A DNA stretch of 64,000 bases. It comes from Asparagopsis taxiformis (Eukaryota; Rhodophyta; Florideophyceae; Bonnemaisoniales; Bonnemaisoniaceae). Below the pieces are notes generated by a model. That model worked only from the letters and a program-made list of their open reading frames with translations, was not told the DNA's origin and did not search any database. A program made the translations under genes and the position numbers. The first letter of the stretch is position 1. Each line of letters opens with the position of its first letter. Where the stretch lies: NCBI GenBank assembly GCA_030407315.1, contig JALQPE010002338.1, positions 62,001 to 126,000 of the forward strand. The letters run 5' to 3'. Below, piece after piece: positions 19,587 to 29,946 of this stretch.

Positions 19587-21305
19587 CTAATGCACACATT
19601 GCTTGGCCGCCTGGTTCTTTGCCTCGCGCCACAGCACTGCCTTCATAATCACCGCTCGAATCCCAAAATATGGAAGCTCGTACAAGAGGTTTCTGGCCAA
19701 GCCTCTCGAGCCTTGTGTGTTATAGACGACCTGTAAAGTCTCCAAAGCCGCAGATATTCCAGCCTTGCCCATATCCCTATGAACAATTGGGTCGGCATCC
19801 CAAGGGTCGAAACTAGTCATTCTGTCCTTGTAATGAGCCCTGAAAAATTTGGCGCCCGGTCGTTTGTTCAGCATACACGCTGAGAAACTAAACGTAGAAT
19901 TCGAAATGCCCAATACATCGCACTGCGTGAGTGAGAACCAATCTGGGAAGAATCCAGCCTTTAAATGCTTGGCATTCTCTGGCATTGTCATCCCCACAGA
20001 GTCCGCTGTAATTGGAGAGTAGTGTGCAAAGTCTCGTAGAACTGCGTTCAAATCATCTGAGGCTACGAACAACACCGGGTTTTCAAGCGTTGGCCAGATC
20101 TTCTCTAGCAAATCAATATACCATGATGTTGGTGCACAGAACCCAAACGAACTGGCAGCAATGTTTTGATAATCACCCAGACGGAGATGCAACCCAACCA
20201 CGGTGTGCTTTTTTCCATCTCGGAAGCGAATCTTTTCATTGAAGATGGATTCAAATTGCGACTTGAGCTCGGGAACGGGATCAAATGTATTCTGGATGAG
20301 ATTTCTGAACGGTGCAAAATGGCTACTGTGCCATTGGAACCAGCCCCATATGTCGACATTGACAGGAGCATTTCCTTCCGAATTAGCATCCGGATGTAGG
20401 ATGGATGGGTAAAGTTCGGCCACTTCAAATCCAGGATTGGCCTTCTTCACATAATCAATGAATTCTGTTGTAAAAGTAGAATTGGCCAGCGTTCCTCTAA
20501 ACTCCACAACCGGTGGCAAAGCCCTCTGCACGAGTCGATCGGCAAGTCCGAAAAGTCCAGCTCCAACCCAAGCAGGCACTTGTATCTCAGACACATTATG
20601 TGCATGCGCGTAGCACTTCAAGAACATGTATTGCAGCACCTGATTTCCAAATCGACCAAGTTCACCAAACCCAGTCATGGTGACAACGGACGGTCCATTG
20701 TAGGGCTGATGCGCCGCAATAGAGGGGTCTTGCACACTCGCAACTTTACCAAGGTCGAAAATTCGACTGATAGCAATCTCGGTCTCTTTTTTATAAGCGG
20801 CCACAGCGGGGGTCGGGGCGACGTTGTCCAATTTGGGCTCGGGAGCTTTGGTCTGGCGCGGCGTTATTGGAGTGGGCACTACTGCATCAAGAAAGGCGGT
20901 GTGCGAAAGTTGTGGCAGATGAGGAGTGATCAGTGGGAGCATGGCATCATGATCGCTCTCTTCGTCACTGGAATCTGAGACGTCGGAGATACTGTCGATG
21001 ACGCCATCCTTGTCGAGAGCAGATGCGAGTTTTGCGAGGATCTCCGCGACACGAGGTGGATACTCTTTGGTGAGGACACTGTCCAGAGTGCGGACGTTAG
21101 TGTCGGAGACATCTGCACCCACTTTCTGTAGAAGAAGTGAACAGAGTTCGACGCAGTCATCCATTCCGACGAAATGGGAGTGGATATGCGCTCCTTTGTG
21201 CAGCTTTTTTGGCAATGGAGCAGTCAAGGAATCGATGGGCTTGCCGGTGTGCAGACGGGCTCGCTTGGCGAGTAGCTTTCCAATTGTTTCGTTTTGTTGC
21301 ACCAT
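19587..21305 (-). CDS. GT11-like (alpha-1,2-fucosyltransferase family) glycosyltransferase
   Basis: The 572-residue product has a divergent N-terminal half (1-200): a helical segment with many Leu/Lys, an acidic serine run (SDVSDSSDEESDHD) and a Pro/Thr-rich linker. The C-terminal 370 residues look like family GT11: GRFGNQVLQYMFL near 218 (the usual GGLGNQLFQY), VVGLHLRLGDY near 370 (the HxRxGDY donor-binding motif), LFVASDD, and ISNSTFSFSACML (the usual SNSTFSWW). The family transfers fucose, or a related sugar, from a nucleotide donor to glycans. Unlike animal enzymes it shows no N-terminal signal anchor, so a cytosolic or unconventional location is possible, or the 5' end is incomplete. 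The nearby SLC35-like transporter gives a loose functional link only. Start ATG at 21305. Confidence 0.7.
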   Translation of the reverse strand: MVQQNETIGKLLAKRARLHTGKPIDSLTAPLPKKLHKGAHIHSHFVGMDDCVELCSLLLQKVGADVSDTNVRTLDSVLTKEYPPRVAEILAKLASALDKDGVIDSISDVSDSSDEESDHDAMLPLITPHLPQLSHTAFLDAVVPTPITPRQTKAPEPKLDNVAPTPAVAAYKKETEIAISRIFDLGKVASVQDPSIAAHQPYNGPSVVTMTGFGELGRFGNQVLQYMFLKCYAHAHNVSEIQVPAWVGAGLFGLADRLVQRALPPVVEFRGTLANSTFTTEFIDYVKKANPGFEVAELYPSILHPDANSEGNAPVNVDIWGWFQWHSSHFAPFRNLIQNTFDPVPELKSQFESIFNEKIRFRDGKKHTVVGLHLRLGDYQNIAASSFGFCAPTSWYIDLLEKIWPTLENPVLFVASDDLNAVLRDFAHYSPITADSVGMTMPENAKHLKAGFFPDWFSLTQCDVLGISNSTFSFSACMLNKRPGAKFFRAHYKDRMTSFDPWDADPIVHRDMGKAGISAALETLQVVYNTQGSRGLARNLLYELPYFGIRAVIMKAVLWREAKNQAAKQCVH

Positions 21306-22622
21306 GCTGGGCTGTGGGGTTGAATTGGGACGATGTGGACTGAAGCTTCAGTGCGGCTGATGTTTGCGCTAAAATGAGTGAGTTCCTCCGTGGACGAGTG
21401 AGTGATAGAAGCCGATGATGGGTTCGATGGCCATCCGCTCTGGGTTTGGGGGTCGCGGATAATACAGTTGAATGAACGGGATGGCTGGTGTTGGTAGCAG
21501 TAGTAGTGTTGCTGGTGGATGTGAAGCGGTGCGGATTGGAACATTCTGGTTAGAAACGAGCTGGTTATATGGAAAGTGGGAGGAGCGGGAAAAAGTGTAC
21601 AGCATCTGAGCAGAACGCCTATTGGTTTGATGCGGAAATGGAGCGTTGTTGTTGCAGGCGCGTATCGATGAAGCAGCGGTTGGAGTGATAGCCGGAGATG
21701 CGACAGATAGTGGATGACGGGCGGTTCGCAAATGCGGATGTGGATGGACAAATGGAATATGGAGCACCACAGATCAAGGTGACAATGGTGCACCCATACA
21801 TGAAGCGTTGCATAGCGGAATGAATGAAGTATATTCAATAGTGTTCACGTGCCACTCGTTAAAATTGTTCAAATATCTGCAATACGCCTCCCATTCGTGA
21901 CAACGGTTCGCGACCGCACATGTCGCCAACGTAGCCGTCCAATGAGAGTATCGCTCGTGGTTGCGCATACTGATCTTCACGCTATGTGGTCAATTGCGGA
22001 GGGTATCATGCGTTACCCATTTCTACCGTTGAGCGCAACATTCGAGTTGTAATCCAAGCCGCATCTTTCCCAGCGTGGCTCATTCATGATGCAAATTTCA
22101 TCGCCCCTTTGCATTTGCAACTGTTGATCTAGCTGTTTATTTTCTACACGCTCGCAACCTCGTCTGTATGCACAACGCCGCGCGACAGATGGAATTGCGT
22201 CCACTCATCTGATGAATCGATAGCATTGCCGACCGTTGCAAATGCCTTGATGGAAAATAGCTCAGCTGTGTCGATAACAAGCTGCTGCGTCGGGAGCAGT
22301 GTGTTTGGAGTCCTGACACACCCCAACTGTGGCAATAATGAGCTTCCGAGTCTGGAGCACTCGGTCTCAAGTCCTGACACACCATTCTGTCGCAAACGGT
22401 TGGCCGAGATTCACGACTGTACGCCATATTCTTCACCAATTCACAGCTCAGGACAGCTTGTCACATTTTTTGCAGTTCTGCAACGAATAACCAAAAATTG
22501 CACTCTGTCAATTGCCACGAAACAAATCTACTCCTCCCACTCGGCTCTGTTTCCCGCTGGCGTGTTTATATCAAGGTGTCTACCCTTTCTCGCATATGTG
22601 TTAGTTTTGCGCACCTTTCATA
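21306..22622. promoter_or_regulatory. divergent intergenic region with repeated motif
   Basis: 1.3 kb between outward-pointing genes. The glycosyltransferase side (21306-21800) is C-rich on the minus strand. On the other side the 14-mer AGTCCTGACACACC occurs twice, near 22311 and 22372, 61 bp apart. A TATA-like TTTATATC lies at 22565-22572, about 55 bp before the ATG at 22623. Open frames of up to 204 codons here have no recognisable content. Confidence 0.45.
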
Positions 22623-23621
22623 ATGACGACAGCCGCCCTCCGATTAACAAGACTTTTTACAGACCGTGATCGCAGAGCGCTACGCGACCTCCAAACCCCG
22701 CTCTCCTCTCCCATACAAATTGAAGCCGCCAATGTTAATAAGGAAAACCTCGATCAAGCTAGTATCCTGGAGCGTTCCAGAATTGTATCCACCAAAGCAT
22801 CCGCCAAGCCGTACATTGCCGTGCACGGTTGCTATAACAAACGATGGTATTTCGACGTTGTCGCTCTGCCAAACAATTCTATTCGCATGCTAGTTTCGCA
22901 AATGTTCGACACCTTGAATTCAGCGCGTACCTTGTCATTGGACTTGTCACCGTCCGATGTTAGCACTCTCTCGTTCTTCCTCAAGCAACTCGCCGACTAC
23001 ATTAAATTCGTTTTGAACGCTGAGGAGGCCATTCTGTTTGCCAGCATTGACGTCGCTCTGAAGAAAATCAATGATTATCAATCTCATAGTCTTCACCCCA
23101 ACAATCGCAATGCGACAAAGACGCAAATTTGCAGTTTGTTAGATTCGCTCAATTTGGAGAAAAACAACCTCACAAATCTGCAATATGTTGAGAAATTGCA
23201 GGCGGCTGTCGACCACATGTGGACTCTGCTGAATGAATATTTGGCAATCAAGGAACAGCATTTGCCACGAATCATATTCGACACTCTTCGCAGTGTAAAA
23301 GAGAAGAAGAGGCTCGAGCGCCGCCTCATTGAAAAATTTGACAAACACCGTAAACGTTTCCTCTACACTGCCTTGCTCATGACCGCTCTCAGTTCGGACG
23401 CTGTGCGCCAGGAATTCCAACACAAGCATTTCAACAAAGCCGACGTGGCCAAGTTCAACCATAATTTGTCCAATCTACAACAAAGCCTTCTGGCCGTTCC
23501 CGACGCGTTCAGACGTGCAGCCGATGCATATGAGAATCAATTCTCCATGCAAACCTTCCTCAAGCACTATGGTCAGCACAATATAGTCGCAGAGGACGGC
23601 GAGGACATTGTGTTCTCCTAA
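22623..23621 (+). CDS. hemerythrin-like helical protein 1, metal ligands missing (inferred fold)
   Basis: The 332-residue product has a short basic N-terminus and a helical domain from about 65 to 310. It aligns by eye with the minus-strand neighbours at 23770 and 25879. Landmarks resemble the hemerythrin/HHE domain: ALPNNSIRMLVSQMF for helix 1, YIKFVLNAEEAILFASI for helix 2 (canonical HxxxEExLFP), and NEYLAIKEQHLPRIIFD for helix 4 (canonical HxxEExxLP). At each place where a hemerythrin would have an iron-binding His another residue is seen, so a di-iron site is unlikely. The C-terminus is acidic. No signal peptide. I recognise no named family; the fold call is inference from pattern only. 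It is convergent with paralogue 2, the stops being 148 bp apart. Confidence 0.6.
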   Translation: MTTAALRLTRLFTDRDRRALRDLQTPLSSPIQIEAANVNKENLDQASILERSRIVSTKASAKPYIAVHGCYNKRWYFDVVALPNNSIRMLVSQMFDTLNSARTLSLDLSPSDVSTLSFFLKQLADYIKFVLNAEEAILFASIDVALKKINDYQSHSLHPNNRNATKTQICSLLDSLNLEKNNLTNLQYVEKLQAAVDHMWTLLNEYLAIKEQHLPRIIFDTLRSVKEKKRLERRLIEKFDKHRKRFLYTALLMTALSSDAVRQEFQHKHFNKADVAKFNHNLSNLQQSLLAVPDAFRRAADAYENQFSMQTFLKHYGQHNIVAEDGEDIVFS

Positions 23622-23769
23622 CAAAGATGCTCACTTCAATTCACTGCGACACACTGACGATTTGTTTACTCTTGTTGACAACACTGACTCTAAGCATTAA
23701 TAAATAGAATAACAGTGTCTGTGTGATATGTAGCGGTGAGGAATATATTGTACATACAATCAGTGTGTG

Positions 23770-24879
23770 TTATCTAGTCTTGGATCGTGCTGTTCTAGAC
23801 CTCAATTTGCCGGAACTACGACCGCTGCGACTGAGAGTAAGCGACCTGACGCTTCCGTGATTGATGGAGCTGAGCGAGCCGAAGGAGATGTCATCAATAT
23901 CCTCACCGAAATCGGCGCGTCTTCGGATGCGTGAGGCGGCGACCGCGCGGATAGATTTCAGCAGCCTTCTGTGAAATTTCTGCGGAATGTGCTGATGTTC
24001 TCTGATGTAACGCTTCTCCCAGCGCGGATAGCGCAGACGAGTGAGTGCTTTCATGTTATCGCGGATCCATTTCTCGCGCACCTCGGTGTCCATCCAGCGG
24101 GCAAGCAGCACGAGGTTCATCTGCGGATCTTCGCCGCTCTTGATGTACTGGATGTACTTTTTAATGAGGGCATCCTTGGCGGACGCGTCGTACATGTTGG
24201 ACACAATTGGCGGGAGCTGCTGCTCCTGTATCTGAAAATAGTCGAGCAGTTTGGGCACAAAGGTGTTCACCTCTTCGAGCAGGGTCGGGAACACGTCCTG
24301 AATGTCCACGTGGCGACGGAGCTCAAAGGTGCCGTTGATGTGATTGATCGAGTCGAGGAGGGGCTCCTTGCGCACGAGTAGCATGCTCTTGAGATGGAGC
24401 TGCTGGTTTCTGGTGTGATTGGAGCCTGGGGGACGGATGGCGGGGTCGTCCACTGCGTGGGGGAAGAGCCAGGGGAAGAGAAGATCTGCTTCAAAGTCGA
24501 AATACTCGATGATGAAGAGCTCAAATGTCGACCACCACATGAAAAACTCCTCCATTTCCTTGGTGTTGAGATGGTGGGGGCGCAGCTGAATGCTCTCGAG
24601 GATGTTGTAGAGATCGACACACTCGGCGCGCAGGGCGTTGTGCGGGAGGGTGAAGATGTCGAGAGCCCAGTTGGCTGGGGCGCCAAACTTTGCCTGGAAC
24701 ATGAGTGGGCGTCGGAGGGCGGCGATGTCTGGGGAGGTGCGCGAGCAGGGGTCTGAGAAGTAGCGGAGTCGGGCGTTGTTGACGGTCTGAAATGAGAAGG
24801 AATGGGGCTGAGCTATGGCGGGATCTGGGGGTATTTGTTGAGCGTAGCGCAGGGTGCCGGAGGATCGGGAGTGATCCAT
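23770..24879 (-). CDS. hemerythrin-like helical protein 2, metal ligands missing (inferred fold)
   Basis: The product is 369 residues from the ATG at 24879; the frame extends seven codons further to a TTG at 24900. After a 40-residue flexible start comes a helical domain with LPHNALRAECVDLYNIL (helix 1), FIIEYFDFEADLLFPWLFP (helix 2) and LLDYFQIQEQQLPPIVSNMYD (helix 4). The LFPWL and QLPPI pieces are the best match to HHE-type hemerythrin motifs among the three paralogues, yet the histidines that would precede the acidic residues are Tyr or Phe. The C-terminal 90 residues are very basic (RRLLKS...RIRRR, then SRSGRSSGKLRSR), which suggests nucleic acid or membrane contact. Function unknown. 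The leader upstream of 24879 is C-rich on the minus strand, as for active genes in this window. Confidence 0.6.
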   Translation of the reverse strand: MDHSRSSGTLRYAQQIPPDPAIAQPHSFSFQTVNNARLRYFSDPCSRTSPDIAALRRPLMFQAKFGAPANWALDIFTLPHNALRAECVDLYNILESIQLRPHHLNTKEMEEFFMWWSTFELFIIEYFDFEADLLFPWLFPHAVDDPAIRPPGSNHTRNQQLHLKSMLLVRKEPLLDSINHINGTFELRRHVDIQDVFPTLLEEVNTFVPKLLDYFQIQEQQLPPIVSNMYDASAKDALIKKYIQYIKSGEDPQMNLVLLARWMDTEVREKWIRDNMKALTRLRYPRWEKRYIREHQHIPQKFHRRLLKSIRAVAASRIRRRADFGEDIDDISFGSLSSINHGSVRSLTLSRSGRSSGKLRSRTARSKTR

Positions 24880-25878
24880 GGGTGGGGTAGGTTGTTGCAA
24901 GTGATTGTTTGCAGTGGTGAGGATGGGCGGGGACGGTGGATGATAGAGCGACGATGGGAGGGTGCATGGACGACGGGCGAGCGCTAGGAATGGATGGACA
25001 GATGATGAGTTGGAGGGATGGGTTTGAGTGGGTGATTGATTAATAGCGATATGACGAGAGAGGAAATGGATTTATAATTGTGGTGGTTTATCTTAGGTAA
25101 GGTGTTGTGCACGTGGTTGCCTGTGGCAGTTTCCTGTGCAAGTTGCTTGTAGTGGAGGTGCGTGCCATACGCGAAGCAAAGCGTAGCGTGCACGATGATG
25201 AAAAGAATGGAATTGGCTGGCTGCGTTTGTGTACTACCTTGGTGTACGTACATCATCTGTCACGGCGAAAGCGCGGGAAATTGATGCGTCGAATTGGTTG
25301 TTGCTAGAGCCGCCACTAATTGCCCCACAAACTACAAATGCGGGATACAAATTAAAATCTGAATTGGCGCCGGCGACAATCGACAGATTACAAATTATGG
25401 GCGTGTGTGAGCGCCAGATGGTGAAAGCTGAAGCGCGTCGATTCCATCAGTCATTGCTTGATATTGCAAGGCGCGCAATGAATGCGGCCCGGTGTCAGCG
25501 TGGGACGACAATGCTATGCAAGCAATAGCAACTTGACTTTGCCCTATACAGCTTCCATGCGGGATGGATTGCGCGAGGAATTCAACTGTAAACGTCTAGA
25601 CCACCCAGCAAGTAGCTCGCGCCGACGGCTCGCACAAGCGAGCTGCCAGCTCAGAGCGGGTGGAGATGCGCGGCCCGATCATTTGTGCTCCGTGTCGCGG
25701 TCCAACCCGTACAGCCATGGGTGAGGCGGCGCGCCGCTGCGTGCAGTAAAAATAAGGTGTACTATGCGGAATCACGATGCGTAGCACTACGCGCGCTTAC
25801 TTGTGCGTTCCAACGCTGCATCGCGTCCAAATTTATCACTCGCTCGCTCGCTTGCTGCCTACATACATACAATACACT
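24880..25878. other. intergenic region between hemerythrin-like genes 2 and 3
   Basis: About 1 kb. The first 130 bp are a C-rich leader (minus strand) for gene 2, with an A/T-rich TATA-like ATTATAAA on the minus strand at 25072-25079. The rest holds no supported gene. Confidence 0.4.
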
Positions 25879-27576
25879 TCACATACGCTGCAATAAAAGC
25901 GAGCGTTTGCGTTCCTCATTGGCGGCGCCACGATACATTTTCACAATCGTATGGTGCCAATTGTCCGCTCGATACTTGCTAAACAGCGATAATTTGGCCG
26001 CTCGTGATAGTTGTGCCGCCTTTTCATTGCGCACCTTCTTACCATCGATCCATCGCGTCAGCGTGCCGATCACCGCCCACCCGGGCGCCAACGTGCACTC
26101 CTTGCTCAACAACTGCACCATTTGGCGGTGCATCGCGCGCAAGCTCTTGCGATTGTCCTCGCCGAGACTGAGCAACGGTGTGATACGATTGTCCAATTCG
26201 TTGAGCAGTTTGACACACGCCGGGATCAGCTGTCGCACCGTGTCCACCATGGCGTTCATCATGGCTTCCATAACGTCTGCTGACGGACGACCGCGTCCCA
26301 CAAATTGGCATCGATTCAAATGCAGTAGTCGGTTGTCCACGTGGCTCAATTGATCGCGCACATGTTCCATCCGTTTAAATAGTTGCATCGTGGCGCAAGA
26401 CCACAGCTGCACATATGACATGCCCTCCGCTTCGAACACCGCCGTCGAACGACTCACCATCACGTCCCGCCGGTCGAGTAGATCCGACACCGTCGGAAAT
26501 GCATAGTCCTCGACAGCCCGAAGCACGCATTGCAAAAACTGCGAGAAGCGCGAAAACCATATTTCGAAATCCACTTGAATATTGCGCTGTCGCATTCGAC
26601 GCACATGCATCGACCGTGTGTGCCATCCATGTAGAAAACTAGTCAGAAATATCAGATCGTTCAACTCGCATCGCACACTGTTCGTGTACAATACAATGGC
26701 GTCCGACGCAGTGTGCGTCGGGAAGAACGACATGGGTATACTCGTGTGTATCAAAGCAAGCGATGAGCCCAGCCCATGCTCCGGATGAAATGATGTGTTC
26801 CGTTGAGAAAATGTCGCCGTTAGATACGACGACGGACGTCTTCGTCGAATATTCATGGAAGCCGGCTGTGCAATATCCTCCATGTCACACAGATCCAATG
26901 GTCGAACCGGTTCGTTCCCCAGATGAGACGCCGCCCGACGTTGACGTCTATGCGACGACAATCGTCCATCCCGTCGCAAACGAGGCACAGGCGCAAGCCG
27001 TGTCGCCAACGGTGTGGACGTCGTGGTGGTAGTCGTAGTTGTCGTAGTCGTTGTGGAACAAGTAGTAACCGTAGCGTTTGTGAAATTGAACGCCTCGGTG
27101 CGCGGCTTGTGCCACGACACTCGACATCGACTTTGCGCGAGCACCTCGCCGGGCAACGATTGCGGTTGCGCATGCACCGACGGTACATGCAGCACGCGTT
27201 GCGGCGTCGCCGACCCGGAGGAGGGCACGTCCTGACTGGACTCGCTGATAATGCTCTCGGAGAAGAGCGTTGGCGGGCGCTGCGCATCCGGTTGGAACAG
27301 CGGCGGCAATTTGGAATACACGTTGGGCAGCGAGTAGGAGCCGTCCAGCGATGAGTTGGAGCGGCACGCGCGACGCAGCTGCGACGAGGCGGAGGAAAGA
27401 GACGGCACGGGCGAGTCGGTGGTGGTGCGGATCGGTTGCGGATGCTTCACACTCGTGGGCGACGGCTGGACGCGAGGCTGCTCGGTGGGTGGGGTGTGCG
27501 CCGATTTGATGGGTCGCATGTCGGGAAGATCGTCGATGTCGGAAATGATTCGGCGGAAATGTCTGCGCACGGCCAT
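25879..27576 (-). CDS. hemerythrin-like helical protein 3 with long disordered N-terminus
   Basis: The 565-residue product has a basic first stretch (MAVRRHFRRI) and about 260 residues of low-complexity sequence that include an uninterrupted poly-threonine run near 175-186. The helical domain (about 270-545) is related to the two neighbours: FFPTHTASDAIVLYTNSV (helix 1), FLQCVLRAVEDYAFPTV (helix 2) and LLNELDNRITPLLSL (helix 4). It is the most diverged of the three; the acidic residue of helix 4 is gone as well as the histidines. It ends in a basic helix (NEERKRSLLLQRM). No signal peptide or membrane segment. Function unknown. Start ATG at 27576. Confidence 0.55.
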   Translation of the reverse strand: MAVRRHFRRIISDIDDLPDMRPIKSAHTPPTEQPRVQPSPTSVKHPQPIRTTTDSPVPSLSSASSQLRRACRSNSSLDGSYSLPNVYSKLPPLFQPDAQRPPTLFSESIISESSQDVPSSGSATPQRVLHVPSVHAQPQSLPGEVLAQSRCRVSWHKPRTEAFNFTNATVTTCSTTTTTTTTTTTTSTPLATRLAPVPRLRRDGRLSSHRRQRRAASHLGNEPVRPLDLCDMEDIAQPASMNIRRRRPSSYLTATFSQRNTSFHPEHGLGSSLALIHTSIPMSFFPTHTASDAIVLYTNSVRCELNDLIFLTSFLHGWHTRSMHVRRMRQRNIQVDFEIWFSRFSQFLQCVLRAVEDYAFPTVSDLLDRRDVMVSRSTAVFEAEGMSYVQLWSCATMQLFKRMEHVRDQLSHVDNRLLHLNRCQFVGRGRPSADVMEAMMNAMVDTVRQLIPACVKLLNELDNRITPLLSLGEDNRKSLRAMHRQMVQLLSKECTLAPGWAVIGTLTRWIDGKKVRNEKAAQLSRAAKLSLFSKYRADNWHHTIVKMYRGAANEERKRSLLLQRM

Positions 27577-29946
27577 TTTAGATGTGGCGATATGGTCCAG
27601 GGGAGAGAGATGGGGCGCGTTGTGGATTGGCGTCGGTCAAGTGCGCTGCATAGATGACGGTAGATAACATGTGATTGTTGTGTTGTGGCTGCAGACTGGT
27701 TGGGCAGAGCTGAATAGAAGTGGGCAGCGTGGATGGAATTGGTCGAGTGTGTTCTGCCGTTTCATACGCGTTGGACCATCTGGAATTGTGGAATATGATG
27801 TCTTGTGATATGGTTTACGTGTTGGACTGATGTGCTGTGTGATCGTCATAACATACTTGGTTCGCTCTGCAGGAAACTGGGCAGAGCAGCCGCCGCGACA
27901 TAGCTCTTCAACAATATGTGTGCCACTGACGCAATCCTGTGCTACGTGCTTGGATACGACGCCAACAAGTGATCGATGGCACAGGCCTAGGTGGTCTAGC
28001 GCTGCGGTAACAAATATTGCACCGCAACAGCGAGCGAGCACGTCACAGCGGCAGCACTGACGGTATGGCCAAGTACATCCGGTACACCAGCTCAATTACA
28101 CTTACTAATCGTGGTGCTCTTCATCATCACGCCTTCGGCCCTGACGTGACGTATTGTTTCTCGTTGGTTCACTCGCTTTCCGCTGCTGTGCACTGTAATG
28201 CTGCTGCCCATCCAAATATATATCTCTTTCATTCACCCATTGCAGCATTCCACCTCACGCACTTTCTTCCCGCCGTTTCCCCGCCGCCAACCCGATGACA
28301 ACGTATCGACTGCGCCTGCCTTCTTACCGCTCTTGTCAAGCGCATGCGCACCGCCTTGGTTAGTGCTGCACATTGCAACCTTCCCCTCGTGTCTTGCTTC
28401 ACTACGTATCCCGCCTTCAGGCAACACCCTATCCTCATTATAATACCATCCTCTCGAAAGTACGTTACACTGTCGTGATCATGCCACAAGGTTACGCCTA
28501 GAGCACCAACGCTTACCCCTTGACAGTAACAATATTGCTGCATCGCCCAAGAGGCAAACTATACCCAACTGCTTACATGCACCACTCAGCATCGGAGAAA
28601 CCCTGTACACACCGCAGACAATAATTACACCGCATATGGGCGACGACATTTTGCACTCGCCTCCAATTATACACTACTCCATACGTAGCAACTGCCCATT
28701 ACATTCTTTGCTCACATACCTCATCTCCCTGACAGGACGCGTACACTGTGCCAAAGCTCATATACCATTCCCGTGGTTTATTTTCCCTCCCTTCCGTACT
28801 CGCTGTTATAAGCGGGTCGTAATTTTCTGTCGAGACGCACACTGTCGCACTCTTTAAATCCCTTATGATGGTGAAGAACAGCGCCAGCACGCGAGGCACT
28901 ATCGCTGCTGCGCTTGAAAAGGTTTGAAAAATTCAAAATCGTCAAACTCACTACCGACCATCTTAAACTTGTTGCTATCACCAATTTGAGTCGCCATCGC
29001 AACCGCATGTTCGTTTGCCCCGCGACGTTGGTCGCTCACCTCATATAATACGCTGCACTACAATATCGCCCATTTCCAGCGGTAGATGAGCATGCGTCAC
29101 CTAGCACGACGTCCATTCTGCCACGCAGGCACATAGGCCCGCTGTATTCTTGCAACCGTCCATCGAGCCGTTCATTACTTCTGTCCAGATGCTCTGTCTG
29201 TATTCTGCCCGACTGCAAACGACCCTCAACGTCGCGTCTCACGTGTAACGCGAGTGTTGCTGCATCGAAATTGCGCAATGGTGTCCTTCAGACGCGATGC
29301 ACAACAAAAGGATCACCTGTCCACTTTTAATAGCATGTTTGACGGACGCCTCATTCGAGTAACTTTTATGCCGTGAAACGAGATGTTGAATTGTTGCATC
29401 GTTACTGTTTGTATGCAAACAAAACGCACCAATGTGATCCCAAGCACATCAAGATATTGACGTAAGCGTAGGTTTTGTGATATGCCTTACCTCAGCGTAT
29501 GTTACTTACCCTCACCATTTGTATGTGGAAGCACATGACTGTATTCTCCTTGTTACCTGATTTATTCGCCTCCGTTCTGGATACCCTACCTGCCTCTCAT
29601 CTATCAATAGCTTCAACTACACTCGGGTACTATGTGATGAGATGCATGACAACGCGGCGCATCTCACATCTATCACCACGTCTTAAAACGTGTCCACGTA
29701 CCGCACACTTTTCTTAAAATATTTTACATACTTTGAAAATATTTGATTCGCTCCAAACTCGACGGCGGTGGCGTAAATTTTCATCTGCACCATTGCAGCT
29801 GAGGAGTGGCGCTGAGGCGCACCTCTCCGCGCTTTTCGGCCTGTACTCCAACAACCCATCGACGTTGTCCCCAACCATCAGTCTTTTACGTCTGCGTCAA
29901 TCTCAATTTTACTTTCTTCTCGCAATCTACCCTCGAGGTCACTGAT
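27577..29946. other. gene-free region
   Basis: About 2.4 kb with no recognisable coding sequence on either strand. The first 150 bp are the C-rich (minus strand) leader of the gene ending at 25879. A promoter-like segment lies at 28190-28450 (listed separately). The last 150 bp before 29947 serve the RSL1D1-like gene. No tRNA was recognised. Confidence 0.45.
28190..28450 (+). promoter_or_regulatory. promoter/leader-like segment without an evident gene
   Basis: An A/T-rich TATA-like stretch (aaatatatatc at 28214-28224) is followed by some 200 bases that are G-poor and rich in C and T on the plus strand, as in the leaders of real genes in this window. No conserved protein follows. It may drive a non-coding RNA, belong to a lost gene, or be coincidence. 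Confidence 0.3.
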
